From contig NZ_AEUW02000001.1 of assembly GCF_000187995.2 (NCBI RefSeq), positions 1,054,001 through 1,118,000 of the forward strand: a DNA stretch of 64,000 nt, in the 5' to 3' direction. Position 1 is the stretch's first letter, and each line of letters begins with the position of its first letter. This DNA comes from Streptococcus macacae NCTC 11558 (GTDB lineage: Bacteria; Bacillota; Bacilli; Lactobacillales; Streptococcaceae). The position numbers and the translations under genes were made by a program. A model generated the notes under the pieces. It was not told where the DNA came from and searched no databases. It saw only the letters and a list, made by a program, of their open reading frames with translations. Below, one piece after another: positions 1 to 8,815 of this stretch.

Positions 1-981
1 CCATCCCATCATTAAGTTGAGGTTTTGCACTGCCTGACCGGCTGCTCCCTTAACCAGATTGTCAATAACTGAAATAACCGTTAACACATTGGTTACTGGA
101 TTATAGGCAAAGCCAATATCACAAAAATTTGACCCAATGACATTATGCAATTCCGGTAAGTCCTGCTGCAAACGGACAAAGGGTTTATCTGCATAACAGG
201 CATGGTAGATCTTAGCTATTTCATCACTTGATAAAACACTTTTTAATGTGACATAGCAAGTTGCCATGATGCCGCGGTTGACTGGCAAGAGCGAAGTTGA
301 AAACTGGATATGCTGCAGACTGCTGTCAAACAGTTTCAGCTCCTCTACAATTTCTGGAATATGCTGGTGATGATTTAATTTATAGGTTACATAATTATCA
401 TGAACATTAACAAAATGACTGGACTCAGATAAAGCCTTACCTGCTCCTGTTAAGCCAGATTTAGCATCTACAATAATAGTATCCAAATCAATAACACCTG
501 CTTTGATTAATGGTATTAAAGCTAATTCTGTCGCTGTGGCATAGCAGCCTGGATTAGCAATGAATTTTTTTCCTTTAATATCTGTCCATTCAGCTACAGA
601 ATAGGTAAATTTATTCAGATTGTCCTGACTGGCAGGTTCTTTTTTATACCACTTTGCATAAGTATTCGCAGACAAACGGTGATCGCCAGAAATGTCCAGT
701 ACTGGAAAATCAGCTGCAACAAAGTCTTTAGCCAACTCTTTGGCGACACCGCTGGGTGTTGCAAAGATAACCAAATCTGATTGGGCCATAATAGCTTGAC
801 TGTCAAAACTTTCAATTGTCAAGTCACAAACCCCCAGTAAATAAGGGTATCGATCTGAAAGCCGCCCACCGACTTCTTTAACAGCATAAATAGAAGCGAT
901 ATCAACATGTGGATGCTGATGCAAAATTTTGACCAACTCCAGACCGCTATATCCTGTTATACCGACAATTGAAACTTTCAT
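1..981 (-). CDS. argC: N-acetyl-gamma-glutamyl-phosphate reductase (3' end outside window)
   Basis: Catalyses the third step of arginine synthesis: NADPH-dependent reduction of N-acetylglutamyl phosphate to the semialdehyde, in the cytoplasm. The frame is open for 327 codons from the ATG at 981 to the window edge; the family is about 340 residues, so only the C-terminal dozen or so are missing. The N-terminus [16 protein letters not shown] is the Rossmann NADP-binding start, and NPGCYATAT carries the catalytic cysteine. It is the first gene after its promoter, so argJ, argB and argD would be expected beyond the window edge. An ArgR-type operator sits in the promoter. Identity is secure. Confidence 0.95.
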   Translation of the reverse strand, partial: MKVSIVGITGYSGLELVKILHQHPHVDIASIYAVKEVGGRLSDRYPYLLGVCDLTIESFDSQAIMAQSDLVIFATPSGVAKELAKDFVAADFPVLDISGDHRLSANTYAKWYKKEPASQDNLNKFTYSVAEWTDIKGKKFIANPGCYATATELALIPLIKAGVIDLDTIIVDAKSGLTGAGKALSESSHFVNVHDNYVTYKLNHHQHIPEIVEELKLFDSSLQHIQFSTSLLPVNRGIMATCYVTLKSVLSSDEIAKIYHACYADKPFVRLQQDLPELHNVIGSNFCDIGFAYNPVTNVLTVISVIDNLVKGAAGQAVQNLNLMMGW

Positions 982-1013
982 ACTTATTCACTTCCTTTAT
1001 CAAGTTGTTGCTT

Positions 1014-1042
1014 ATTTTATCGTATATTTATTCATAAGTCAA
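1014..1042 (-). promoter_or_regulatory. argC promoter with embedded ARG box
   Basis: Minus-strand -35 TTGACT (1037-1042) and -10 TAAAAT (1014-1019) are separated by exactly 17 bp. The spacer plus one base (1019-1036) reads TATGAATAAATATACGAT, which matches the ArgR/AhrC consensus WNTGAATWWWWATTCANW at 16 of 18 positions. An arginine repressor bound there would cover the promoter core. The sequence match is seen directly; regulation by arginine is inferred. Confidence 0.72.
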
Positions 1043-1059
1043 GCAAATAATGAATAAAA

Positions 1060-1400
1060 TACAAAAAAGAAAATGGGACGGCCAAATCAATCATTCAAAG
1101 AATGTGATTTGTCAGCAAATTTTAGTTTTTAGTTGCTGACCTAAAACAGTTCACAGGACTGTTTTAACTTTCACCCCCGCACAGCTGAATAGGGCTGTAA
1201 GGGGTGATTGATCAGTTAAATAGTGCCTACTTAAATAGCAGTTCATTAGGTTCTTAGCACCAATGAACTGCTGCAGAGGGAAATTCCAGACTGACTAAAG
1301 TCAACAGAAATTCTCCCAACTGCTGTGTCTTACAAATAGCTTAGAAAAAATCAAACGAGGCCAAGGACTTTTGTCCCAGGCCTCTTCTGTTATTAAGATA
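1060..1400. repeat. degenerate streptococcal intergenic repeat between argC and lcrS
   Basis: No gene lies in this 489-base gap. It opens with AAAATGGGAC and closes with a GTCCCAGGCCTC segment. Inside are CCCCCGCACAGCTGAATAGG-type sequence and several inverted repeats, such as AAACAGTTCACAGGACTGTTT and AGTTCATTAGG...CCAATGAACT. From memory this is the layout of a noncoding repeat found in many streptococcal intergenic regions (GGGAC ... CCCCCGCACAGTTGA ... AGGACTTTTGTCCC). A shorter degraded copy lies at 28830-28940. Family membership is from memory and was not checked. Confidence 0.5.
1351..1390 (-). terminator. terminator hairpin after lcrS
   Basis: GAGGCC (1357-1362) pairs with GGCCTC (1379-1384), with inner GGAC/GTCC pairs. 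On the minus strand a T-rich stretch follows. It is the 3' end of the intergenic repeat and would end the lct-lcr transcript. Confidence 0.55.
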
Positions 1401-1470
1401 ATAACTATTTTTCATTTCAAAACTATAAATGAGACATAAAATACAGTAAATAAATAGTCAGACTATAAAC

Positions 1471-2853
1471 TTATATCTTAGTCAGCGGTAAGATGACCTC
1501 AACCCTGCCAGCAGCCGTTTTAAGATCATTGGATAAGTTTAGGCTTCCTTCATGTAAACGAATGATATTATCTGCAATAGTTAGACCAAGACCGCTGTGA
1601 TTGCGGTTGTGACGGCTAGTGTCATCTTGGAAAAATTGATAGGTCGCTTTTTCTAAAGCCTCTCTTGAAAAACCTTGGCCGCTGTCAAGACAGGTAAAAT
1701 GAAACAGATCATCTTTCAGATGACAGGTTAATTGCAGCTGACCGCCTTTGGGACTGTGCTCCACTGCATTGGATATAATATTCATCAAGGCACGTTTCAG
1801 CAAATCCTTATCCCAATAAGCAGTAAGTTGATTATCAGACAAATCATTGAAAAATTGAACCTTTATATCTTTCCTTGCAGCAAGGGCTTGACTATTTTGG
1901 GATAATTCTTCCAAAAAGGCTGCAACCTTTATTTTTTCAGGATGGAAATCTTGTAATTGGCTGTTTTTAGCTAAATAGGACAATTGCTGAAGGTAAGTTT
2001 CCACCTGTCCAATGTTCTTCAAACTGTACTGAATGAATTCCTGCTGCTGTCCAGACAAGCTTGTGCTGTTTAGCAATTCAGTATTGCCGCGAATGACAGT
2101 TAAGGGGGTCTTAATGTCATGTGTTAGGGCAGCTATTTGGTTCTGCTTTTCCTGCTCCAATTGCCAGCTGTGCATCAAAGAATCCCTCAAGGCCACGCGC
2201 ATGCTGTCAAGACTTGTCAGCACCTGATTGAACTCTTTGATGTTTGAAGAACCAACAGTAAAGTCCAAGTCCTGATCTGCTATTTGCCCCGTTGCCGTTA
2301 AAATCGGGGCCAGCTGCCGCTGCAAACTGCGGGCAAAGTAAAGAGTGACTAGTATAAAAATCAGTAAATTGATCAAGGTAAAAATAATAATAACTATAAC
2401 TTGAGCACTTGGCAGATAGCGATTCATCCAAGATAAACGATAACGGCTGACCAATTGATAATTCACTAGCAGCAAGCCATCCTGACGCTCAATGGTCATA
2501 AAGTAACCATAAGTGTTATGATCAACTTCCTTGCCTTTACTAACACGCAAAGCGGCTGCTTCTAACTTCGAAGACATATTGCTTTTTTTAACCTTACCAT
2601 CCTTATTCAAAAAGACGTAATGGCTTTCTTTGGGCAATAACCGTGCTTGAAAACTGCTTGTTTGCTCCAACTGCTGCTTTTGTTTCAATAAGCGTTGTTC
2701 CGTCTGGTTGGCCGGAATAAGCAATCCGCTGTCAGAAGCTCTGTTGAAAGCTAACAGGACTAGTGCTGAGACAAGCAAGCAGGCTACGATGATAGTTAAA
2801 AAGTAAGTCCCAAAAACAACTTTTAGAGAAGGTAAGGATCTTCTTATTGCCAT
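1471..2853 (-). CDS. lcrS: sensor histidine kinase, LcrS type
   Basis: Membrane histidine kinase of 460 residues, partner of the regulator encoded just upstream (the two genes overlap by 10 bases). Transmembrane segments lie at about residues 12-36 and 150-173, flanking a roughly 115-residue outer sensor region. A HAMP-like linker follows. The H-box ALTHDIKTPLTVI gives H245 as phosphorylation site, the N-box NIISNAVEHS gives N362, and DSGQGF and GLGLTIADNI are the G-boxes. A substantial outer domain separates it from the intramembrane-sensing BceS kinases. In S. mutans the LcrRS pair next to lctFEG is known for lantibiotic resistance; I assign by domain type and gene neighbourhood. Confidence 0.82.
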   Translation of the reverse strand: MAIRRSLPSLKVVFGTYFLTIIVACLLVSALVLLAFNRASDSGLLIPANQTEQRLLKQKQQLEQTSSFQARLLPKESHYVFLNKDGKVKKSNMSSKLEAAALRVSKGKEVDHNTYGYFMTIERQDGLLLVNYQLVSRYRLSWMNRYLPSAQVIVIIIFTLINLLIFILVTLYFARSLQRQLAPILTATGQIADQDLDFTVGSSNIKEFNQVLTSLDSMRVALRDSLMHSWQLEQEKQNQIAALTHDIKTPLTVIRGNTELLNSTSLSGQQQEFIQYSLKNIGQVETYLQQLSYLAKNSQLQDFHPEKIKVAAFLEELSQNSQALAARKDIKVQFFNDLSDNQLTAYWDKDLLKRALMNIISNAVEHSPKGGQLQLTCHLKDDLFHFTCLDSGQGFSREALEKATYQFFQDDTSRHNRNHSGLGLTIADNIIRLHEGSLNLSNDLKTAAGRVEVILPLTKI

Positions 2854-3503
2854 TTATAACCAATCCCCCAGACTGTTTTAATCGGATCTAGATTAACATT
2901 TCTAAATTTAGCACGAATATTTTTGATGTGTTCTGCAACAGCAGCAGGTGTCCCGCGTTCTTCATAACCATATAAATCATCATAAAGTTGATCTTTTGAA
3001 AAGACCTGACCGCGATGTTTCGCCAGCTGTTCACAAAGTTCATATTCTGACTTTGTTAAATCAAGCTTCTTCTCATTGACAGTAATCTGTTTAGCAGAAA
3101 GATCAAAACGGATATTCTCTAAAACCAGACTAGCATGATGCTCACGCCTTTCTCTACGCAGGTGTGCATGAATACGTGCCAGCAGTTCCTCCACACCAAA
3201 GGGTTTGCAAATATAATCGTCAGCTCCATAGCTAAGTCCCGTGACAATATCTGCTTCCTGCGACTTGGCGGTCAGAAAAAGAATGGGGCAGTCCACTAAA
3301 TGGCGAATTTCCTGACAAAAGCTGAGACCATCCACATCCGGCATCATAATATCCAGCAAAATCAAGTCATAGCGTGCTAATTTCGATCGGTCAACCTGCT
3401 TGGCCTGCATAAAGGTATCAACCAAATAGTTTTGCAGCTGTAAGGTATTTTTGATTAAAGTTAGAATATCTTCTTCATCATCAATTACTAAAATACGTGT
3501 CAT
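2844..3503 (-). CDS. lcrR: OmpR-family response regulator, LcrR type
   Basis: A 219-residue cytoplasmic DNA-binding regulator. The receiver domain occupies residues 1-120: acidic pocket in ILVIDDEED, phospho-acceptor D51 in LILLDIMMPD and the conserved lysine in YICKPFGVEE. A winged-helix OmpR/PhoB effector domain fills about 125-219. It lies in one unit with lctF-lctE-lctG and the TraX-like gene, and overlaps lcrS, so it most likely controls this transporter unit in response to lantibiotic-type stress. The family is certain. The gene name rests on synteny with the S. mutans LcrRS locus. Confidence 0.84.
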   Translation of the reverse strand: MTRILVIDDEEDILTLIKNTLQLQNYLVDTFMQAKQVDRSKLARYDLILLDIMMPDVDGLSFCQEIRHLVDCPILFLTAKSQEADIVTGLSYGADDYICKPFGVEELLARIHAHLRRERREHHASLVLENIRFDLSAKQITVNEKKLDLTKSEYELCEQLAKHRGQVFSKDQLYDDLYGYEERGTPAAVAEHIKNIRAKFRNVNLDPIKTVWGIGYKWQ

Positions 3504-3541
3504 CGTTCTTCCTTTTTTTATCTATTACATGTATCATCATA

Positions 3542-4381
3542 TCATCTATAGAGTAATACTGACAAGCCATAAAGCAAATAAATATGAAGCGGATAGAAAA
3601 CATAAAAGAGATACTTACTGCCTTTACCGCGCTTGCCATTGTACATAAGCATAAGCGGTGCGGCGAAAATCTCTAACCATTCAAAATAAGAAGAAAAGAG
3701 ACCATGAACTGTTAGGGGAACACCTGCTAGGACGATCTGGCCCAAATCAACTATCAAAGAAGCGATCACAAAAGCCATAACTTCTTTTTTTATATTTTTG
3801 CGGCAGAGATACATGGCAATCCCTACAATCAAGGTAGCCGTTCCGCCATCTACAATTGAAAAATGCAAAGGCAAGGCAGTGGAATTCAGCAGATTAAGGC
3901 AAAACAGCCCCATTTGATTGCCAGAAGTCAGGAAAATACGATAGAAAGGCATAAAAAGAAAAGGGAGAATAATTGGAAACAAGAAAGTGGTAAGTCCTTT
4001 TAAATAGCGCCTTTCTTTAATCCAAGCCAATCCCTGCAAGGCAACCAGTAAAATAGCAAAAGAAGACAGCATCATATTTTGCGGAAAAAAGCCATCTCCT
4101 CGCACCAAAGGATGCAGGATATTAGAAAAGCCAAACCGAATCAAGCCCATTAAAACAGCTAAACCGTAAATCTTTAGAAAATACTTCTTGCGATCATGTG
4201 TATGAGTAAAGCCTTCAATAATAGCAAATAAGAATAAAGGAGCTGCAATCCTCCCTATTTGTGCAAACCATAAAGGAATTTTACCTGTGTATTCAAAAAA
4301 GTAATGGATATGATCCAATAACATCGCACCTAAAGCAATGTATTTAAGCTGAAAACCTGTTAAACCTTTTACTTTTGTCAT
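3542..4381 (-). CDS. TraX-family multi-pass membrane protein
   Basis: A 279-residue polytopic protein with about eight hydrophobic segments. The N-terminal GLTGFQLKYIALGAMLLDHI and the following FEYTGKIPLWFAQIGRIAAP stretch are typical of TraX proteins. F-plasmid TraX is needed for N-acetylation of pilin; chromosomal streptococcal members have no proven job. It sits between the ABC permease genes and the two-component genes on the same strand, 38 bases from lcrR, so it is probably co-transcribed with them. A role in modifying an envelope component as part of lantibiotic defence is possible but only inferred from position. Confidence 0.75.
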   Translation of the reverse strand: MTKVKGLTGFQLKYIALGAMLLDHIHYFFEYTGKIPLWFAQIGRIAAPLFLFAIIEGFTHTHDRKKYFLKIYGLAVLMGLIRFGFSNILHPLVRGDGFFPQNMMLSSFAILLVALQGLAWIKERRYLKGLTTFLFPIILPFLFMPFYRIFLTSGNQMGLFCLNLLNSTALPLHFSIVDGGTATLIVGIAMYLCRKNIKKEVMAFVIASLIVDLGQIVLAGVPLTVHGLFSSYFEWLEIFAAPLMLMYNGKRGKGSKYLFYVFYPLHIYLLYGLSVLLYR

Positions 4382-4501
4382 TATAGATCTCCTTTTGCTA
4401 TGACATAAATTTTAATTCTAATCATTCAATTAGCAAATTATCACAAAGCGGACACATTAAAAGCCGATAAGAGTTCAAGTCCTACTGATTTTTTCTAAAT
4501 T

Positions 4502-5242
4502 TTATTCGCCATCACTTCGCCCCTGCCATCTGTCAAACCAAATCAGACTAAGAAACAGGCCAAGTAAAGTTGCTGAAAAAGCTATCTCTGACCAAAGAAG
4601 AATTTGCTGTGCAAAAATAGGATTTTGATCTGGATGCTGCCACATATCAAACAAGGTCACCATTAAGCGTGCTGGCCAAGCACAAGGAAGAAATTGCCAA
4701 ATACCGTCGCCGAAACCTGTTAGCAGCAGAGCCGAAACCAAAACTTCAAAGATACCTAAACCAATCGTTGCGCCATTGCCAAATAAAAAAGCAACCATTA
4801 GATGACATAAATACAGGAAAGCTGTGGAGCTTACCAGAAAAACGCCAGCATAAATGTAAAAGGCAAAATAACCTGTCTTGGCAGGATACAAGAGGGCAAA
4901 GACAGCAATAGCTAAGCAAACAGCAATGATTTCCAGCATGATCAGGCTGATAAGTTTGATCAAATAAAGCCTTTTTCGTTGACCATTTGCTAAGACAGTC
5001 TGAAAGCGATTAGCTTTCGCCTCTAATTCAGCAGCTTTACCGCAAATAATAGCAATGACTAACGGAAAAGCAATCCCCAGCACTTGGAAGTAACCACTCG
5101 TCACACCCTCCCAAGAATAAGCAGGCGTCACCAGACCAAAAACAGCAACTAAGACAGCAATGCCAACCGGTAAAATCAAATGTATCCAAGGCAAAAAGGT
5201 ACGACGATATTTTAAAAATTCTGCCCAAATGAGTTTAAGCAT
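4502..5242 (-). CDS. lctG: lantibiotic-protection ABC transporter permease, LctG type
   Basis: A 246-residue membrane protein with about six hydrophobic segments and no ATPase motif. It is the second permease of a three-gene exporter and its start overlaps the end of the preceding permease gene by one base. LanFEG-type transporters expel lantibiotics from the membrane and give immunity or resistance. No lantibiotic structural or modification genes are nearby, so the system here is stand-alone resistance rather than producer immunity. Assignment to lctG rests on gene order (F-E-G followed by a two-component system) as in S. mutans. Confidence 0.75.
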   Translation of the reverse strand: MLKLIWAEFLKYRRTFLPWIHLILPVGIAVLVAVFGLVTPAYSWEGVTSGYFQVLGIAFPLVIAIICGKAAELEAKANRFQTVLANGQRKRLYLIKLISLIMLEIIAVCLAIAVFALLYPAKTGYFAFYIYAGVFLVSSTAFLYLCHLMVAFLFGNGATIGLGIFEVLVSALLLTGFGDGIWQFLPCAWPARLMVTLFDMWQHPDQNPIFAQQILLWSEIAFSATLLGLFLSLIWFDRWQGRSDGE

Positions 5243-5991
5243 TAGTTAACCTCCTGTTTTTCAAACCATAAGGCTGTTAACCAAGTCAGTCCCACAAATA
5301 AAATAAGAGCCAGTATTAAACTGAGCATAATGCTCCAGTAGCTGGTTGCTAATAGCGGTGCCGCAGCTTCTGAACCAGCTTTCAGCCCATTGGGATATAT
5401 TGTCATAATGGGGACCATCAATCGTATTCCCCAAGAATAAGGACACAGCAACCAATAAGCAGTTGTCGACAAAGTAACTCCTAAGATAATATGAGCTGTG
5501 AAATTGACTAGCAAGGTGACAATGAAGCCCCATTTTTTTGCCAGCCATAAACAAAACGGGAGCTGCCAAAGGACACTGAGCCATAAAACCATAGAAGCAA
5601 GAAGCATTTGGCTAATAGGATAAGTTTCTCCAGCGTTAGGAAAAACAAAGTATTTCAACAAGACTAAGATAAAACAATGCAAGAAACTGGTCAGGATCAA
5701 ATAATAAGCCAAAGCCATAATCTGACACATCCAAAATTTTCTTAAGGAAATTGGCAAAGGAAATACTGCCCGATAACGCAGCTTTTTTTCTTCGTAAGTA
5801 TTCATTAAAGCAGCAAATAAGGTCAGCAGCCCTGGTAAAATAATGATATACCACCAGTTATAAGCATTTATAATAAAATATTGAGGCACCATAAAACTGC
5901 ATATAATCACTAATATAGGGGCAAAAACGAGCAGCTTCTTTGCCATCGTCCGCTTCAATTTTAATCGTTCTGCCTGAAACATTCCCATCAT
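5242..5991 (-). CDS. lctE: lantibiotic-protection ABC transporter permease, LctE type
   Basis: A 249-residue membrane protein with about six hydrophobic segments. The start MFQAERLKLKRTMAKKLLVF is typical of LanE/LanG permeases, which begin with a short amphipathic stretch before the first membrane span. The upstream ATPase gene stops two bases before this start and the next permease overlaps it by one base, so the three are translationally coupled. Expected role: with LctG, the membrane channel for lantibiotic extrusion. An ABC-2 type exporter is clear; the substrate is inferred from context. Confidence 0.77.
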   Translation of the reverse strand: MMGMFQAERLKLKRTMAKKLLVFAPILVIICSFMVPQYFIINAYNWWYIIILPGLLTLFAALMNTYEEKKLRYRAVFPLPISLRKFWMCQIMALAYYLILTSFLHCFILVLLKYFVFPNAGETYPISQMLLASMVLWLSVLWQLPFCLWLAKKWGFIVTLLVNFTAHIILGVTLSTTAYWLLCPYSWGIRLMVPIMTIYPNGLKAGSEAAAPLLATSYWSIMLSLILALILFVGLTWLTALWFEKQEVN

Positions 5992-5993
5992 TC

Positions 5994-6695
5994 TTACTCA
6001 CCTCCTCGATACTTCATAACTACTTCAGTAAAGAGTTTTTCTAAGTCTTCACCTTGGTGAATCCTATCTTGATAACCCAGCACGCCATTGGCAATAATCC
6101 CAATGTGATCCGCTGTCATCTGAATCTCAGATAAGATATGGCTGGAAATGATAACTGTAATCCCCTGTTCAGGAAAAGAACGAATGAGCTCACGCAGTTC
6201 CTGAATACCAATAGGATCAAGGCCATTAGTTGGTTCATCTAAAATCAAGAGCTTAGGTGAATTTAAAAGTGCAATGGCAATACCCAGACGTTGCTTCATG
6301 CCCATAGAAAATTGTCCGGCTCTTTTTTTATCGGTATTGGTTAAGTCCACTATTTTTAAAACCTCATCAATACGACTGTCGGGTAAGCCCAGCATCAGGG
6401 TGCCTACCTTTAAATTTTCACGCGCAGTCAGATTTTCATAAAGCGGCGGTGATTCAATCAAGGCCCCGATATTTTCTAAATCTTTGCGGCTCCATTCGTG
6501 TCCATCAATAAGAATTTGGCCAGATGTTTTTCTCAGCATCCCTGTAACCATTTTAAGTGTTGTTGACTTACCAGAACCATTAGGTCCTAACAGACCATAA
6601 ATGGAATGACGCTCCACTTTCAAGTTTAGTTGGTTAACCGCTGTTTGTTTACCAAACTGCTTGGTTAAATTTTTCGTTTCTAGCATATAATCCAT
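5994..6695 (-). CDS. lctF: lantibiotic-protection ABC transporter ATPase, LctF type
   Basis: ATP-binding subunit of 233 residues that drives the two permeases encoded downstream. Walker A GPNGSGKST is at 37-45, Walker B LLILDEP ends near 155, and a switch histidine follows in IISSHILSE. The signature region reads FSMGMKQR (129-136) instead of LSGGQ, a variant common in the bacitracin/lantibiotic exporter family. RBS AAGGAGG sits 8 bases before the ATG at 6695. It is the first gene of the unit and is preceded by a roughly 230-base, strongly structured leader. Confidence 0.85.
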   Translation of the reverse strand: MDYMLETKNLTKQFGKQTAVNQLNLKVERHSIYGLLGPNGSGKSTTLKMVTGMLRKTSGQILIDGHEWSRKDLENIGALIESPPLYENLTARENLKVGTLMLGLPDSRIDEVLKIVDLTNTDKKRAGQFSMGMKQRLGIAIALLNSPKLLILDEPTNGLDPIGIQELRELIRSFPEQGITVIISSHILSEIQMTADHIGIIANGVLGYQDRIHQGEDLEKLFTEVVMKYRGGE

Positions 6696-6719
6696 TATAC
6701 TAACCTCCTTATATAAGAT

Positions 6720-6930
6720 ACAAAGGGACGGTTCGCTTTAGCGAAAATTTTCGACAGAAAAGCAGAAGGTTATCCGGAAATCCCAATTCCCGAGACAAGC
6801 TGTCTTTTTCTCGATGCTTTTAGCCCGTGTTCAGTTGCCCAATGTTAGTGTTGCGAGATAAATCTCCAGGTCACTAAAGGAAAAAGTCTATAGACGTCTT
6901 CTACATTGCGCATTAATTCGTATCCCATCG
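6720..6930 (-). ncRNA. candidate structured leader RNA upstream of lctF
   Basis: This gap (6696-7097) has no ORF on either strand but much pairing potential, read on the minus strand. GCGCAATGT (6903-6911) pairs with ACATTGGGC (6837-6845), closing a three-way junction. Its arms are GTCTATAGAC (6886-6895) and TAGTG/CACTA (6846-6850 with 6872-6876), the latter topped by GAGAT/ATCTC (6855-6866). Downstream are nested CGAGA/TCTCG and GACA/TGTC stems, a CGAAAATTTTCG palindrome (6742-6753) and TTCGC/GCGAA (6732-6745) just before the lctF RBS. I do not recognise the class. It looks like a cis-regulatory leader; the rest of the gap (6931-7097) is AT-rich and featureless. Confidence 0.5.
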
Positions 6931-7097
6931 TTTATATTAATTATAAAAAACAAATTTAAGGATTTTATAAGGATCAGTTAAAAAATAACAGTTTGTTTTA
7001 GATTCATAACTTATTTTTATAGCTCAGCATAATTTTTTCTAATTATACAAAATACTATTTGGAAACTATAATGAAAGATAAGAAAGGAGTTGGTCAT

Positions 7098-8054
7098 TTG
7101 AAAACATTAAAGGATTATTATCGCCTTTTCTTTGCCAGCAATGCTATTTTACTGACGATTTTAGCACAGATCCTCATTCCTAAGTCTGCTCTTAGTTTTA
7201 CTAAAACGCAGTCTTGGTATTTGTATTTTCTTTGGATTTCTTTTGCTCTTTCGCTTGCAGCAGCTCTTTTTAGCATGGCTGTTCGAAAGAAAGGGCGGTT
7301 CTTTCATAAGAGTTATTTTATCGGTGCCAGCTATTTAGCACTGGCTGTTTATAATCTTGCTACTGAAAAACTCAGCCTGCTGCCTGAAATTTTCTTTCCT
7401 AGCCCCAATAGAATTCTAGAGGTTTTTGTCAAAAATGGCCCTTTCATCTTAAAGTGTGATCTCTTTTCTTTACGACTGCTGGCTATTTCATGGGCTATCG
7501 GAATTGCCCTGGGCTTACTAACAGGTATTCTAGTTGGCTGGTTTACCTCCTTTAATTACTGGTTAGATCCTATTGTTAAAATTTTAGGACCCATTCCGTC
7601 TACAGCTTTTGTTCCTCTGGCTTTAACAGCCTTTCCTACAAGTTTTGCGGCTAGTATTTTTTTGATCAGTCTTTCGGTCTGGTTCCCGGTGACCATTCTA
7701 ACTAACTCTGGTGTTCAAAATGTTAAAAAAACCTACTTTGAAGTTGCTGATACCTTAGGAGCATCAACCTTTCAAAAGATCATTCATGTTGCCTTTCCAG
7801 CCAGTCTGCCTAATATTTTCGTTGGTATTTTTAATGGTGCTTGTACAAGTTTCATCACCCTAATGACAGCAGAAATGTTAGGAGTGAAATACGGTATCGG
7901 CTGGTATATTAACTGGCAGAGAGAAGTTTTAGGCTATGCCAATGTCTATGCTGGTCTGATTACTATTGCCATTACTTTTAGCTTGATTATCACACTTCTT
8001 TTCAAGATTCGTGACAAATTACTCTCATGGCAGAAAGGATTCATAAAATGGTAG
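7098..8054 (+). CDS. ABC transporter permease, SsuC/TauC-like
   Basis: Inner-membrane subunit of a nitrate/sulfonate/taurine-class importer, about 318 residues with six or more hydrophobic segments. The EAA loop, [20 protein letters not shown], docks the ATPase. I chose the TTG at 7098 because AAAGGAG (7083-7089) is 8 bases upstream; an ATG 39 bases earlier has no RBS. An N-terminal hydrophobic extension comes before the transport domain. The ATPase start lies inside the end of this gene, and a lipoprotein receptor follows. Substrate is unknown. Confidence 0.82.
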   Translation: MKTLKDYYRLFFASNAILLTILAQILIPKSALSFTKTQSWYLYFLWISFALSLAAALFSMAVRKKGRFFHKSYFIGASYLALAVYNLATEKLSLLPEIFFPSPNRILEVFVKNGPFILKCDLFSLRLLAISWAIGIALGLLTGILVGWFTSFNYWLDPIVKILGPIPSTAFVPLALTAFPTSFAASIFLISLSVWFPVTILTNSGVQNVKKTYFEVADTLGASTFQKIIHVAFPASLPNIFVGIFNGACTSFITLMTAEMLGVKYGIGWYINWQREVLGYANVYAGLITIAITFSLIITLLFKIRDKLLSWQKGFIKW

Positions 8055-8797
8055 GATATCTCAAACTTCATCAGATTCAAAAAATATTCAAAGCAACAGA
8101 TGCCAGACATCAAGACATTGAAGCTTTACACCAGATTAATGCAGAAATTCAGCCTGGGGAATTTATTTCACTTGTCGGCCCTTCAGGCAGCGGAAAAACA
8201 ACCCTGCTGCGTATTATTTCGGGCTTGGAGGAAGCTAGCCAAGGTGAAGCGAGTTTGGATGGACAGACGATTACCAAACCCTCGCGAAAACTCGGTTTTG
8301 TCTTTCAGGAAGCAACCCTTTTCCCTTGGCTGACTGTTTATGATAACATCGCTTTGGGCTTAAAGCTGAATAAAGAAAAAGAAAAACTGACAGAAGTCGA
8401 AGAATATATTGATTTAGTTGGACTAAAGGGATTTGAAAAAGCTTATCCTCATAATTTATCCGGCGGCATGCAGCAGCGCGTTAACATCGCTAGGGCACTG
8501 ATTAACCGACCTGATATCCTCTTGCTTGATGAACCTTTTGGTGCCTTAGATGCCTTCACCAGAAGCAAAATGCAGACTGAACTAATTGATATTTGGCAAA
8601 AACGCCAAATCACCATGATTATGGTTACTCATGATGTCGAAGAAGCTGTCTTTCTCTCTGATCGCGTGTTTGCCATGACACCAAGACCAGCTGTTATCAA
8701 AAAAATTATTTCGGTTGATCTGGAAAAGCCTAGAGAAAGAGATTCACAAAACTTTATTGCTGTAAAAGAAAAAATATTACATACTTTAAACTTTTAA
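8048..8797 (+). CDS. ABC transporter ATP-binding protein, SsuB/TauB-like
   Basis: Cytoplasmic ATPase of 249 residues that powers the importer. Walker [10 protein letters not shown] is at about 44-52, followed by the Q-loop [12 protein letters not shown], signature LSGGMQQR, Walker [12 protein letters not shown] and switch histidine MVTHDVEEA. The ATG at 8048 is preferred over the one at 8027 because AGAAAGGA (8032-8039) is 8 bases upstream of it. The gene overlaps the permease gene by 7 bases, so translation is coupled. Family assignment is certain; the substrate is not. Confidence 0.88.
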   Translation: MVGYLKLHQIQKIFKATDARHQDIEALHQINAEIQPGEFISLVGPSGSGKTTLLRIISGLEEASQGEASLDGQTITKPSRKLGFVFQEATLFPWLTVYDNIALGLKLNKEKEKLTEVEEYIDLVGLKGFEKAYPHNLSGGMQQRVNIARALINRPDILLLDEPFGALDAFTRSKMQTELIDIWQKRQITMIMVTHDVEEAVFLSDRVFAMTPRPAVIKKIISVDLEKPRERDSQNFIAVKEKILHTLNF

Positions 8798-8815
8798 AGA
8801 AAAGAGGAAACCTTT

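Noticed and set aside
1471..6695. Possible complete lantibiotic biosynthesis cluster
   Set aside because: No precursor peptide, LanM/LanB/LanC or protease gene is found near the transporter; only protection and regulation genes are present.
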